Program-made: the position numbers and the translations under genes
DNA from: Clostridia bacterium
GTDB taxonomy: Bacteria > Bacillota > Clostridia > TANB77 > CAG-465
Reading direction: 5' to 3'
DNA: 64,000 bases
Assembly (NCBI GenBank): GCA_017626395.1
Contig: JAGAIU010000028.1
Coordinates: 49,930 to 113,929 of the forward strand
The notes under the pieces: model-generated
Databases searched by the model: none
The model's input: the letters and a program-made list of their open reading frames with translations, nothing else
What the model was told of the DNA's origin: nothing
Part shown: piece after piece, positions 1-9,867 of the stretch
Layout: the number at the start of each line of letters is the position of its first letter
Numbering within the stretch: position 1 is the first letter of the stretch

Positions 1-1740
<1,740 letters not shown>

Positions 1741-1741
1741 T

Positions 1742-4700
1742 ATGAATCCACTTATTAAAAGTTTAGCGAATAGTAGTAACTATTCATCACTTATTAAACA
1801 GATAAGTAAAGAAGATAAAAATAGATTAAGCATTGTAGGCCTTACTGATAGCAGTAAGGCTTGGATGCTATACGGAATAACTCAAAATACAAATAAAAGC
1901 TCAATTGTAGTTTGTAGTAATATCTTCCAAGTAAATAAAATAATGCAAGACTTAAAGTTCTATGCTACAGATATAGAAATTGTATATTTACCAGCAAGAA
2001 ATTTACAATATTATGATATTGAAGCTGAAAGTAAAGATATAGCTAACCAAAGAATGTATGCTATTGAAAGGATACTTAGTGGTAAAAGAATAATCGTTGT
2101 AACTACAATAGATTCATTACTTGTTAAAATGTTTCCTAATACTAGATATAGAGGTGAAGAATTTACTCTTAAAGTTGGAGATAGTATTGAAATTAATAAA
2201 GTAGTAGAAAAACTTGCTAAGTTTGGTTTTGAAAGAAGCGAGAATGTTGAAGGTAAAGGACAATTTGCTGTAAGAGGTGGAATAATTGACTTATTCTGTA
2301 TAAATAATGATTTACCATATAGAATAGAGTTTTTCGGAGATGAAGTAGATAGTATAAGAACTTTTGATCCTATAACTCAAAGAAGTATAGATACAGTTAA
2401 GAAAATAGATATGTCACAAGTATCAGAAAACTACGTAACTCAAGAAAAAGTAGATACTGTTCTTAGTGAACTGAAAAAATATGCACATAATGAAGAACTA
2501 AATAGTGAGCTAAGAGCAAATATTAAAAATGATATAGAAAAGATTAAAGATGGTGCTTTAGATAATCTTGTAGATAAATATTTTAATTTACTTGTTAAAA
2601 GACCAGATACATTATTAGATTATTTAACAGGATTTAACATTTTTATAGATGAACCTACAAGATGTAGAGAGAAAGCAAATAATATAGGATATGAAAATGT
2701 AGAAACAATAAAGGTACTTGCTCAAAGAGATTATATTTATATGCCTTTTGTAAATAGCTATTTATCATATGAAGAAATAGAAACTAAAATAGAAAATGAA
2801 ATGTCTAGTATTTATATGGAAAGAATAAATATAGATAAAGTAGTTTTAAGAAATAGAGTAGTATATAACTTTAGTGTTAAAGAGGCTAATTTCTATAAAA
2901 GCTCTATGGAAATATTAACATCTGACCTTATTAAATCTAAAGATAAAGCAGTACTTCTTGTATTTCCTACAGATACTAGATATAACCAAATAAAAAACTA
3001 TCTACAAGATAATCAAATAAGAGTAGAAGAAGTAAGTAATATATTTGGTGTAGATGAACTAGATATAGGTAAAGTATATATAACTAAAGGAATTTTATCT
3101 GGTGGATTTGTATCAGAAGAGTTTGAAGTATTAGTTATAGCAGAACCTGTAAGTGGACTATCAACTACATCTAAAAAAATAAAGAAGACATCAACAGGAC
3201 AAAAAATAAATACTTATGCAGATTTACAAGTAGGAGACTATGTAGTACATGAAAATCATGGTATAGGTATTTATAGGGGAATAGAAACAGTACGTGTTGA
3301 AGATGTACAAAAAGATTATATTAAAATAGAATATTCAGATAAAGGTATGCTATATGTTCCAATAAACCAATTAGACTGTGTTGGTAAATATGTTTGTGAT
3401 GATGGAGCAAAGCCTAAAATAAACTCTTTAGGTACTAAAGAGTGGGAAAAAACTAAAACAAAAGTTAAAGCTCATGTTAAAGAAATGGCTAAAGAATTAA
3501 TGCTTCTTTATGCTAAAAGAGAGAAAATGAAAGGTTTCATGTTCTCTAAAGATACACCTTGGCAACGTGAGTTTGAAGATTCATTTGAATATGAACTTAC
3601 AAAAGATCAAAGAACTTCTCTTGAAGAAATAAAAGAAGATATGGAAACGGATAAACCTATGGATAGACTTCTATGTGGAGATGTTGGATATGGTAAAACA
3701 GAACTTGCATTAAGAGCTGCATTTAAAGCTGTGATGGATTCTAAACAAGTTGCATATCTTGTACCTACTACAGTTCTTGCATTGCAACAATATAGAACTT
3801 TCTCAAATAGAATGAAAGAGTTTGGTATTAAAGTAGAATTGTTAAGTAGAGTTAAAACTAAAAAAGAACAAACTGAAATTTTAAAGAAATTAGTAGATGG
3901 AGAAATAGATATAATAGTTGGAACACACAGAATATTGTCTAAGGATGTATTCTTTAAAGATTTAGGACTATTAATTATAGATGAAGAGCACAGATTTGGT
4001 GTTAAGGATAAAGAAAAAATAAAAGCTTTAAAAGAGTCTATAGATGTACTTTCTATGACTGCTACTCCTATACCAAGAACATTACATATGTCAATGATTG
4101 GTATAAGAGGTATGAGTACATTAACAGAACCACCAATGGAAAGACTTCCTGTTCATACATATGTACTTGAATATAATGACCATATAATTAAAGAGGCAAT
4201 AGAAAAAGAACTGTTAAGAGATGGACAAATTATATATTTAAATAATAGAGTAAGTGCAATAGATGAAATCACAATGAGGTTAAGAAATATGGTGCCACAA
4301 GCAAGAGTTGCTAGTGCACATGGACAAATGCCACCAGAAATGGTAGAAGATGTAATGCTTAAATTTATTAATCATGAAATAGATATTATAGTTTGTACTA
4401 CAATACTTGAATCTGGTATAGATGTTGCAAATGCTAACACTCTTATTGTTGAAGATGCAGATACTTTAGGACTTGCTCAACTTTATCAAATAAGAGGAAG
4501 AGTAGGAAGATCAAATAGACTTGCTTATGCATATATAACATATGAAGCAAATAAATCTTTACCAGAAGTATCACAAAAAAGATTAAAAGCTATAAAAGAT
4601 TTTACAGAATTTGGAAGTGGATTTAAAATAGCACTTAGGGACTTAGAAATAAGAGGTGCAGGAAACTTACTTGGTAAAGAACAACATGGACACATGGCAA

Positions 4701-5167
4701 AAGTAGGGTATGAGCTTTATCTTGCATTACTAGAAAAAGCTATCCGTGAAGAAAAAGAAGGTAAAGATGTAACAAGTAAAGAAGAAATTGCTAAAGAGGT
4801 TAAAATTGATATTAATGTATCGGCATATATCAGTGATATGTATATTAAAGATCCAATACAAAAAATAGATATGTATCAAAAAATATCAGATATTAAAAAT
4901 GAAGAAGAATCTATGGAAATTGTTGATGAGTTACTTGATAGATTCGGAGATATACCAAAAGAAACTGAAAATCTAATCAAGATAGTAGAGATTAGAAACA
5001 AGGCAAGAAAGCTTGGAATTACTAGAATTTATGCCAATGACAAAATGGTAAAATTTGAGCCAATGAATTTAAAATTCGCATTGACAAACTCTAGCAATAA
5101 TGATATACTTATCCGTGTACAGTTAGAGATTAGTAAATTAGAAAATACTATGAAGGAAAAGGGGTAA
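1742..5167 (+). CDS. mfd: Transcription-repair coupling factor Mfd
   Basis: ATP-driven translocase that dislodges RNA polymerase stalled at DNA lesions and recruits UvrA. The 1141 residues match the usual length. Domain order: UvrB-like N-terminal module, CarD-like RNA-polymerase-interacting domain (near VGDYVVHENHGIG, about residues 497-510), then a RecG-like motor with Walker A GDVGYGKTE (about residue 645), a DEEH box (about residue 747), SMTATPIPRT, and the QIRGRVGR motif VI, followed by the C-terminal D7 domain. It starts one base after the ligA stop with the ligA tail supplying a GAAGGGG ribosome site. The partner uvrA is elsewhere in this window (9868). Confidence 0.97.
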   Translation: MNPLIKSLANSSNYSSLIKQISKEDKNRLSIVGLTDSSKAWMLYGITQNTNKSSIVVCSNIFQVNKIMQDLKFYATDIEIVYLPARNLQYYDIEAESKDIANQRMYAIERILSGKRIIVVTTIDSLLVKMFPNTRYRGEEFTLKVGDSIEINKVVEKLAKFGFERSENVEGKGQFAVRGGIIDLFCINNDLPYRIEFFGDEVDSIRTFDPITQRSIDTVKKIDMSQVSENYVTQEKVDTVLSELKKYAHNEELNSELRANIKNDIEKIKDGALDNLVDKYFNLLVKRPDTLLDYLTGFNIFIDEPTRCREKANNIGYENVETIKVLAQRDYIYMPFVNSYLSYEEIETKIENEMSSIYMERINIDKVVLRNRVVYNFSVKEANFYKSSMEILTSDLIKSKDKAVLLVFPTDTRYNQIKNYLQDNQIRVEEVSNIFGVDELDIGKVYITKGILSGGFVSEEFEVLVIAEPVSGLSTTSKKIKKTSTGQKINTYADLQVGDYVVHENHGIGIYRGIETVRVEDVQKDYIKIEYSDKGMLYVPINQLDCVGKYVCDDGAKPKINSLGTKEWEKTKTKVKAHVKEMAKELMLLYAKREKMKGFMFSKDTPWQREFEDSFEYELTKDQRTSLEEIKEDMETDKPMDRLLCGDVGYGKTELALRAAFKAVMDSKQVAYLVPTTVLALQQYRTFSNRMKEFGIKVELLSRVKTKKEQTEILKKLVDGEIDIIVGTHRILSKDVFFKDLGLLIIDEEHRFGVKDKEKIKALKESIDVLSMTATPIPRTLHMSMIGIRGMSTLTEPPMERLPVHTYVLEYNDHIIKEAIEKELLRDGQIIYLNNRVSAIDEITMRLRNMVPQARVASAHGQMPPEMVEDVMLKFINHEIDIIVCTTILESGIDVANANTLIVEDADTLGLAQLYQIRGRVGRSNRLAYAYITYEANKSLPEVSQKRLKAIKDFTEFGSGFKIALRDLEIRGAGNLLGKEQHGHMAKVGYELYLALLEKAIREEKEGKDVTSKEEIAKEVKIDINVSAYISDMYIKDPIQKIDMYQKISDIKNEEESMEIVDELLDRFGDIPKETENLIKIVEIRNKARKLGITRIYANDKMVKFEPMNLKFALTNSSNNDILIRVQLEISKLENTMKEKG

Positions 5168-5171
5168 AAAT

Positions 5172-6242
5172 ATGAATAGTAAAACAAAAAAATTAAAAAC
5201 TGGAAATGAAAATAGCGTTATAGTTATAATACTTGCTGTTCTTCTTGTAGTAGTTCTAGGAATTGTTGGCGTAATAGTAGCTAAAGACAACCAAGGAATT
5301 GCAACTTTTGATGGAGGAAAAGTAACAAAAGCCGAGTACAAAGTGTACTATCAAATGTTTGCATCATACTTACAAATGTATGGATATTCACAAGATGAAA
5401 TACCAGGAGAAATTGCTGATAAAGCAGCTCTAGATAAAATGATTCTAACAGATGCAAAAGCAGCTGGAGTAGAATTAACAGAAGAAAATAAAACTGAGTT
5501 AGATACAATATTTAATGATGAAGAATATATTGAATATTTCCAAAGCTTAGGATTTGATTTAGATGATTTAAGAGAAATATATCAAAATGACTATATAATT
5601 CAAAACTATATTCAAAAATTAGCTGATGAAGCTACAGCTGAAGTTATGACTACTTACATCACTTCAAAATATGAAGAAGGAGAAACAATAGATATGAATG
5701 AATATGATACATCTCATATACTATTCTCTTTCACAGATGAAAGTGGAAATACATTAGATGATGCTGCAAAAGCTACATTAAAAACAGAAGCAGAAGCTGT
5801 TTTAGCAAGAGCTTTAGCAGGAGAAGATTTTGCTACATTAGTAGGAGAATATTCTGATGATACTGGTACAGCTGCAAACGGTGGACAATACACAGTTTAT
5901 ATGGATGGATATACTGTAGATGAATATGCAGATGCTGTAACTACTATGCAAGTAGGAGAAATTAAAGCGGCTTTAGTTGAAACAACATATGGATATCATA
6001 TAATAAAACTAAATGCAAAAACTGAAAATGGAAGAGTAAACAATACAACTGAAAGAGAAGAATATGCTAATAGCTTATTTGGTGAAGAATACATAACAGC
6101 TAAAAATAAAGTTGTTGATGAAGAATTACTAGTTGAATTTGTTAAAGAAATAGATCCAGATGCATATACTGAAGAATCTACTGAAACTGCAACAGATACT
6201 ACTACATCAACAGATGGAACAACAACAGTAACTGTTGAATAA
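5172..6242 (+). CDS. PrsA-type membrane-anchored foldase / parvulin peptidyl-prolyl isomerase
   Basis: Predicted extracytoplasmic folding factor. Residues 1-15 are basic and polar, followed by one hydrophobic segment (about 16-37) and no lipobox cysteine, so it is anchored by a transmembrane helix rather than a lipid as in Bacillus PrsA. A SurA-N-like helical region follows, then a parvulin core (SHILFSF ... FATLVGEYSDD ... GYHIIKL, about residues 180-280), and a Thr/Ser/Glu-rich tail. It starts four bases after mfd and is followed by an RNA methylase, so it is probably part of the same unit. A role in folding secreted proteins, perhaps including the surface adhesins of this window, is inference. 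Confidence 0.9.
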   Translation: MNSKTKKLKTGNENSVIVIILAVLLVVVLGIVGVIVAKDNQGIATFDGGKVTKAEYKVYYQMFASYLQMYGYSQDEIPGEIADKAALDKMILTDAKAAGVELTEENKTELDTIFNDEEYIEYFQSLGFDLDDLREIYQNDYIIQNYIQKLADEATAEVMTTYITSKYEEGETIDMNEYDTSHILFSFTDESGNTLDDAAKATLKTEAEAVLARALAGEDFATLVGEYSDDTGTAANGGQYTVYMDGYTVDEYADAVTTMQVGEIKAALVETTYGYHIIKLNAKTENGRVNNTTEREEYANSLFGEEYITAKNKVVDEELLVEFVKEIDPDAYTEESTETATDTTTSTDGTTTVTVE

Positions 6243-6253
6243 TAGGAGAAAAT

Positions 6254-7063
6254 ATGGAAGCAATTTTTAGTAAAGCTAATGAAAATGTAAAATTCATTAA
6301 AAGTTTAAATGAAAAGAAATTTAGAAATAAGAATAAAGCTTTTTATTTAGAAGGTGTAAAAGTTGTTAACGAAATATTAGATAAAGAAGAAGCGATAGAC
6401 ATAATGTTTATCGCTTATTCTAAATCTATATTACTTGCAACAAATGGTGGTGAAGAGCTACTTGAAAGATTAAGTAACCTGAAAAATATTAAGACTTTAG
6501 AGTTTGAAGAAAAAATATTTGAGTATATGACAGATACTGTAAATCCACAAGGAGTTCTTGCAGTAATAAAAATGCCTGAATATAATTTAAAAGATATATT
6601 AGCAGGATATAATAAAAATATAGTTGTTTTAGATAAAGTACAGGATTTAGGAAATATAGGTACAATTGTTAGAAGCTGTAATGCTTTTGATGTTGAAATG
6701 ATTGTGTGTACTTTAGGTACAGCAGATGTATATTCACCTAAAACTTTACGTTCAACTATGGGAGCTATATTAAATACTAAAGTTATATATTTAGATAATA
6801 TTTCTGAACTTAATTTATTGAAAGAAAATGGTTATAGCATTGTAACAACAAGTCTACAAGGAACTGAAAATTTAAATATATTAAGTGAGAACAAAAAGTT
6901 TGCTTTTGTAATGGGAAATGAAGCAAATGGTGTATCTGATGAAATAGTAAATATGTCAGACTTACTTGTAAAAATCCCTATGACAGATAAAATTGAATCA
7001 TTAAATGTTGGTGTGGCAACATCAATTATTTTATATGAACAATATAAAAAAACATCTAGATAA
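6254..7063 (+). CDS. SpoU/TrmH-family RNA 2'-O-methyltransferase
   Basis: SPOUT-class RNA ribose methylase of 269 residues. All three signature motifs are present: motif 1 DLGNIGTIVRS, motif 2 GNEANGVS and motif 3 IPM...SLNVGVA with the C-terminal knot. The N-terminal part resembles the substrate-binding domain of 23S rRNA/tRNA methylases such as RlmB or TsnR-like enzymes. The target nucleotide cannot be assigned from sequence. The stop codon lies in the loop of the terminator hairpin that ends the ligA-mfd-foldase unit. Confidence 0.92.
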   Translation: MEAIFSKANENVKFIKSLNEKKFRNKNKAFYLEGVKVVNEILDKEEAIDIMFIAYSKSILLATNGGEELLERLSNLKNIKTLEFEEKIFEYMTDTVNPQGVLAVIKMPEYNLKDILAGYNKNIVVLDKVQDLGNIGTIVRSCNAFDVEMIVCTLGTADVYSPKTLRSTMGAILNTKVIYLDNISELNLLKENGYSIVTTSLQGTENLNILSENKKFAFVMGNEANGVSDEIVNMSDLLVKIPMTDKIESLNVGVATSIILYEQYKKTSR

Positions 7064-7088
7064 ATTCTAGATGTTTTCTTTTTTTCTA
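7049..7088 (+). terminator. Rho-independent terminator overlapping the methylase stop
   Basis: A 12-bp perfect stem (AAACATCTAGA type, 7049-7060 with 7066-7077) and a T-rich tail. The TAA stop of the methylase (7061-7063) is in the loop. Confidence 0.88.
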
Positions 7089-7093
7089 GGTAT

Positions 7094-7309
7094 TTAGGAA
7101 TGACTTACTTCACCTTCGTTGATAGGCTTATATAGTGTTATTGCACCAAGACCGCATATACCAACTAAAACAAATAGAACTCTACTTATCGCACTAGTCA
7201 TTCCACCAAATATAGAACCTATAAGATCCATTTTGAATAAACCTAGTATACCCCAGTTTATAGCACCTATAATAACTAGAGTAAGCATTATATTGTATAA
7301 AGTTCTCAT
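7094..7309 (-). CDS. DUF378 family small membrane protein
   Basis: A 71-residue protein with two hydrophobic helices and the family's INWGILGLF motif followed by a VGICGL...LY motif. Function unknown in the family; usually a standalone integral membrane protein. The start at 7309 is chosen because an AGGAGG sits seven bases upstream; an in-frame start further up (7339) lies before this ribosome site. It converges on the terminator of the preceding plus-strand unit. Confidence 0.88.
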   Translation of the reverse strand: MRTLYNIMLTLVIIGAINWGILGLFKMDLIGSIFGGMTSAISRVLFVLVGICGLGAITLYKPINEGEVSHS

Positions 7310-7375
7310 AAATACCTCCTGACAAAATATATTTGTCAAAAATATTGTGTGCTTTTTTCGTAATTATATAACAAA

Positions 7376-7588
7376 TTAAATTATATTTTGTAATATTTCA
7401 AATAATTTAAATGAATATTTTATTTGAGACTCTTCTTCATTTTTTTCTTTATCATAAATTTTATCTATACCAGGAAAGATAGTTTTAAGTTCAGATACTT
7501 TAGTCATATTTTCTCTATTTGGTAACATACTAGTAAATATTATAAAAACATATAAATAAACCATAAAACAATTTTTAATTCTTTTCAT
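7376..7588 (-). CDS. Small secreted or anchored protein, unknown
   Basis: A 70-residue product with a basic N-terminus and one hydrophobic stretch (about residues 9-24), then a charged tail. ATG at 7588 is preferred over the upstream in-frame GTG (7597) because AGGTGA lies five bases before it. No family recognised. The clear ribosome site and signal-like N-terminus support a real gene, but it is short. Confidence 0.5.
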   Translation of the reverse strand: MKRIKNCFMVYLYVFIIFTSMLPNRENMTKVSELKTIFPGIDKIYDKEKNEEESQIKYSFKLFEILQNII

Positions 7589-7723
7589 TTTTATCACCTA
7601 GAAATATAATGTGCAAAAAGTTTAATCTTTAATAAAATAAAAATGTCAAAATTAATCACAAGATATAATAATACAAAATTTTTAAATACTTTAGTTTAAA
7701 ATATATCTCGAGGTGTTTTTTAT

Positions 7724-8155
7724 ATGAAAAATATTAAAGTTTGTTCTTTTGTAGCAAGTTATACACATTCGTGTATTGTAGCAAATAATTTTATTGCTAA
7801 AGAGTTTGCAAATGCTAAGGTTATATACATAAATGAGAAAAGTGAGAAAGAAAAATTAAGAAGCATAGTAAATAAATATTTTAAGAAAATAAATGAAAAG
7901 ATTTTATACATGGAATGGTTAAATGAAGAGGTAACTAATGACTATGTAAATGAGAATATAATACTTGTGGTAAATGGAAGTGAACATTTTATTACAAAAG
8001 TAAATGAGTATATGTGTTTTTTACAAAGTGACATTGTAGTAATTAATTGTTATAACATTACAGATTTAAAAAGTAATATAGAGGATATAATATCAAAGCA
8101 TGATTATTATTTAAATACAAATGGTATAGAAATAAGGGGAGATAAGATAATCTAA
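7724..8155 (+). CDS. Hypothetical protein
   Basis: A 143-residue soluble protein of unknown family, preceded by AGGTG at suitable spacing. It alternates hydrophobic strands (KVCSFVASY, NIILVVNGS, DIVVINCYN) and charged helices, suggesting an alpha/beta fold. Many Lys/Asn/Glu codons fit the local composition. No catalytic motif could be identified. Confidence 0.7.
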   Translation: MKNIKVCSFVASYTHSCIVANNFIAKEFANAKVIYINEKSEKEKLRSIVNKYFKKINEKILYMEWLNEEVTNDYVNENIILVVNGSEHFITKVNEYMCFLQSDIVVINCYNITDLKSNIEDIISKHDYYLNTNGIEIRGDKII

Positions 8156-8160
8156 AAATA

Positions 8161-8189
8161 TTTACTTTTAGTTAAATATATAGTAATAT
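8161..8189 (+). promoter_or_regulatory. Candidate promoter of the histidine phosphatase
   Basis: TTTACT at 8161-8166 and TAATAT at 8184-8189 with a 17-base spacer, ending 25 bases before the ATG. Confidence 0.45.
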
Positions 8190-8214
8190 TAACATATATA
8201 AGGAGAAAAGTGAT

Positions 8215-8826
8215 ATGAACGTATATTTAATTAGACATGGAGATGATGATGAAAGATATAGAGGTGGTTGGAGTCAATTACCTTTAATAGATGTTGGGAT
8301 AGGAAAGTGTAAAAAACTTGCAAACTACTTAGCTGAACATAGTGAAGAATTTAAGATAGACAGAATAATTAGTAGTGATTTAAAAAGAACTCAAATGACA
8401 TCTGAAATTTTAAATGAAAAGCTAAATGTAGAAATTAAATTTGATAGTAGATTAAGAGAAAATAATAACGGTGAGCTTGCAGGAATGTTAAATGAAGAAG
8501 CTGTAAAAAAATATCCTAATGTACATTTTTCGGGGCTGGGATATGATGAACCATTTCCAGGTGGAGAAAGCCCAAGACAATTTTTTGAGAGAGTAAATAG
8601 AGATTTTAAAGATATAATTGAAGAAAATAAAGATGTTAAAAATCTTATGCTTGTAACACATGGTGGTGTTATTTCAATTTTAAGACATATAATAAACAAC
8701 GTAAAATGGGATCATACAACAAAAGGAATGAAGATATCTAAAACATCTATAACTAAACTTGTTATAGATGAAAATAACAATATGCATTTTGAATATGAAA
8801 ATATCACTCCACATCTAGAAAATTGA
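8215..8826 (+). CDS. Histidine phosphatase (phosphoglycerate-mutase-like)
   Basis: Histidine phosphatase superfamily protein of 203 residues. The phospho-accepting His is in LIRHG (residues 5-9), the conserved Arg/acid pocket in SDLKRTQMT and RLRENNNGELAG, and the second catalytic His in VTHGGV (about residue 149). In this family the substrate ranges from phosphosugars to cobalamin or nucleotide phosphates and cannot be fixed from sequence. A GGAG site precedes the ATG. Confidence 0.88.
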   Translation: MNVYLIRHGDDDERYRGGWSQLPLIDVGIGKCKKLANYLAEHSEEFKIDRIISSDLKRTQMTSEILNEKLNVEIKFDSRLRENNNGELAGMLNEEAVKKYPNVHFSGLGYDEPFPGGESPRQFFERVNRDFKDIIEENKDVKNLMLVTHGGVISILRHIINNVKWDHTTKGMKISKTSITKLVIDENNNMHFEYENITPHLEN

Positions 8827-8870
8827 CATAATATGTGATATAATACCTATGTTATTTGGAGGAGTAAATA

Positions 8871-9740
8871 ATGAATACAGAAGAATTATATACATATATC
8901 TTAACTTTTTTTGAAGGTAAAAGTTTTGAGAATCTTATATTAAATAAAAATAATACAGAATATAAAGAAACATTTGAAAATGAATATAGAGAAAAAATAA
9001 TTCAAGCTATGAATACAGATGAGTATTCAAAAGTAATGAATAAACTATCTCAAAGTTTCTTAACAAATCTTGCTAAAGGAACTAATAGTAATAAATTTAG
9101 TAAAGAAGATTGTAACGAGATACTTAGTATTTATCATAGCTTAATTGAAAATATAGGAAATAGTGAAATGCCATATGAAAAAATTGCACTTGAGCATTTT
9201 ACTAAAGTAAGAAATTTTATAAATAAATTTACATCAAAAATAGATGAAGAAAAAGAAGAATCAACTTCAAAATATTCACCAGAATTTATACTTGAGATTT
9301 TAAATGTTGATGAAAACGAACTAAAAGGTAAATCATTAGATTTAGGATGCGGTAAAAAAGGTGAATTAGTTGAATATTTAGCAGCAAAAGGTATGGATGC
9401 ATATGGAATGGATATGGAATGTGAAGATACAGATAGACTAGAACAAGAAGATTGGCTAGTTAAAAATTATCCAGAAAAAGAATATGATTTAATAACTGCT
9501 AATTTAACATTTACTAAACACTTTAATGAAGCAAACTCAGAAGAACAAAATGACCAAGAATGCTTTGAATATGCACAAGCATATATGAAGATATTAAATT
9601 CATTAAAAGTTGGTGGAAAATGGCATTATGTTCCAGCTGTTACATTTATTGAAGAACTATTACCAGAAGATAAATTTGAAGTAACAAACTCATTTGTAAA
9701 TGAAAATATAATGAGAACAGTAATAAAAAGAATAAAATAA
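8871..9740 (+). CDS. Class I SAM-dependent methyltransferase-like protein
   Basis: A 289-residue protein. Its first half (1-150) is helical and unassigned; the second half carries the SAM-binding motif LDLGCGKKGE (about 160-170), an acidic loop MDMECED and a motif-IV-like DLITANLTFTKH. Substrate unknown. GGAGGAG precedes the ATG and a TGATATAAT extended -10 lies at 8836-8844. Confidence 0.78.
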   Translation: MNTEELYTYILTFFEGKSFENLILNKNNTEYKETFENEYREKIIQAMNTDEYSKVMNKLSQSFLTNLAKGTNSNKFSKEDCNEILSIYHSLIENIGNSEMPYEKIALEHFTKVRNFINKFTSKIDEEKEESTSKYSPEFILEILNVDENELKGKSLDLGCGKKGELVEYLAAKGMDAYGMDMECEDTDRLEQEDWLVKNYPEKEYDLITANLTFTKHFNEANSEEQNDQECFEYAQAYMKILNSLKVGGKWHYVPAVTFIEELLPEDKFEVTNSFVNENIMRTVIKRIK

Positions 9741-9747
9741 AAGGAAG

Positions 9748-9776
9748 CACTTATACTAAGGTATAGGTGTTATATT
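9748..9776 (+). terminator. Weak terminator-like hairpin before uvrA
   Basis: Nine-pair stem (9748-9756 with 9761-9769, one wobble), TAAG loop, loose A/T tail. Likely ends the methyltransferase transcript. Confidence 0.45.
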
Positions 9777-9810
9777 TTAATATTTAAAACGTACATTTGT
9801 TCTAAAAATA

Positions 9811-9839
9811 TTGTCAAACAAATTACAATATGGTATAAT
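9811..9839 (+). promoter_or_regulatory. Promoter of uvrA
   Basis: TTGTCA (9811-9816), 17-base spacer, TATAAT (9834-9839) with an upstream TGG making an extended -10. This shows that the in-frame TTG at 9811 is a -35 element and not a start codon. No SOS-type operator was recognised here. Confidence 0.88.
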
Positions 9840-9867
9840 ACGAGAGAATCAATTAGAAGGTGAGAAA

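Noticed and set aside
8823..8844. TTGACA and TATAAT pair upstream of the methyltransferase at 8871
   Set aside because: The spacer is only ten bases; the TATAAT probably works as an extended -10 without this hexamer.
9811..9867. In-frame TTG extension of uvrA by 19 codons
   Set aside because: The TTG is the -35 box of a good promoter with a 17-base spacer; the ATG at 9868 has its own ribosome site and matches the family start.
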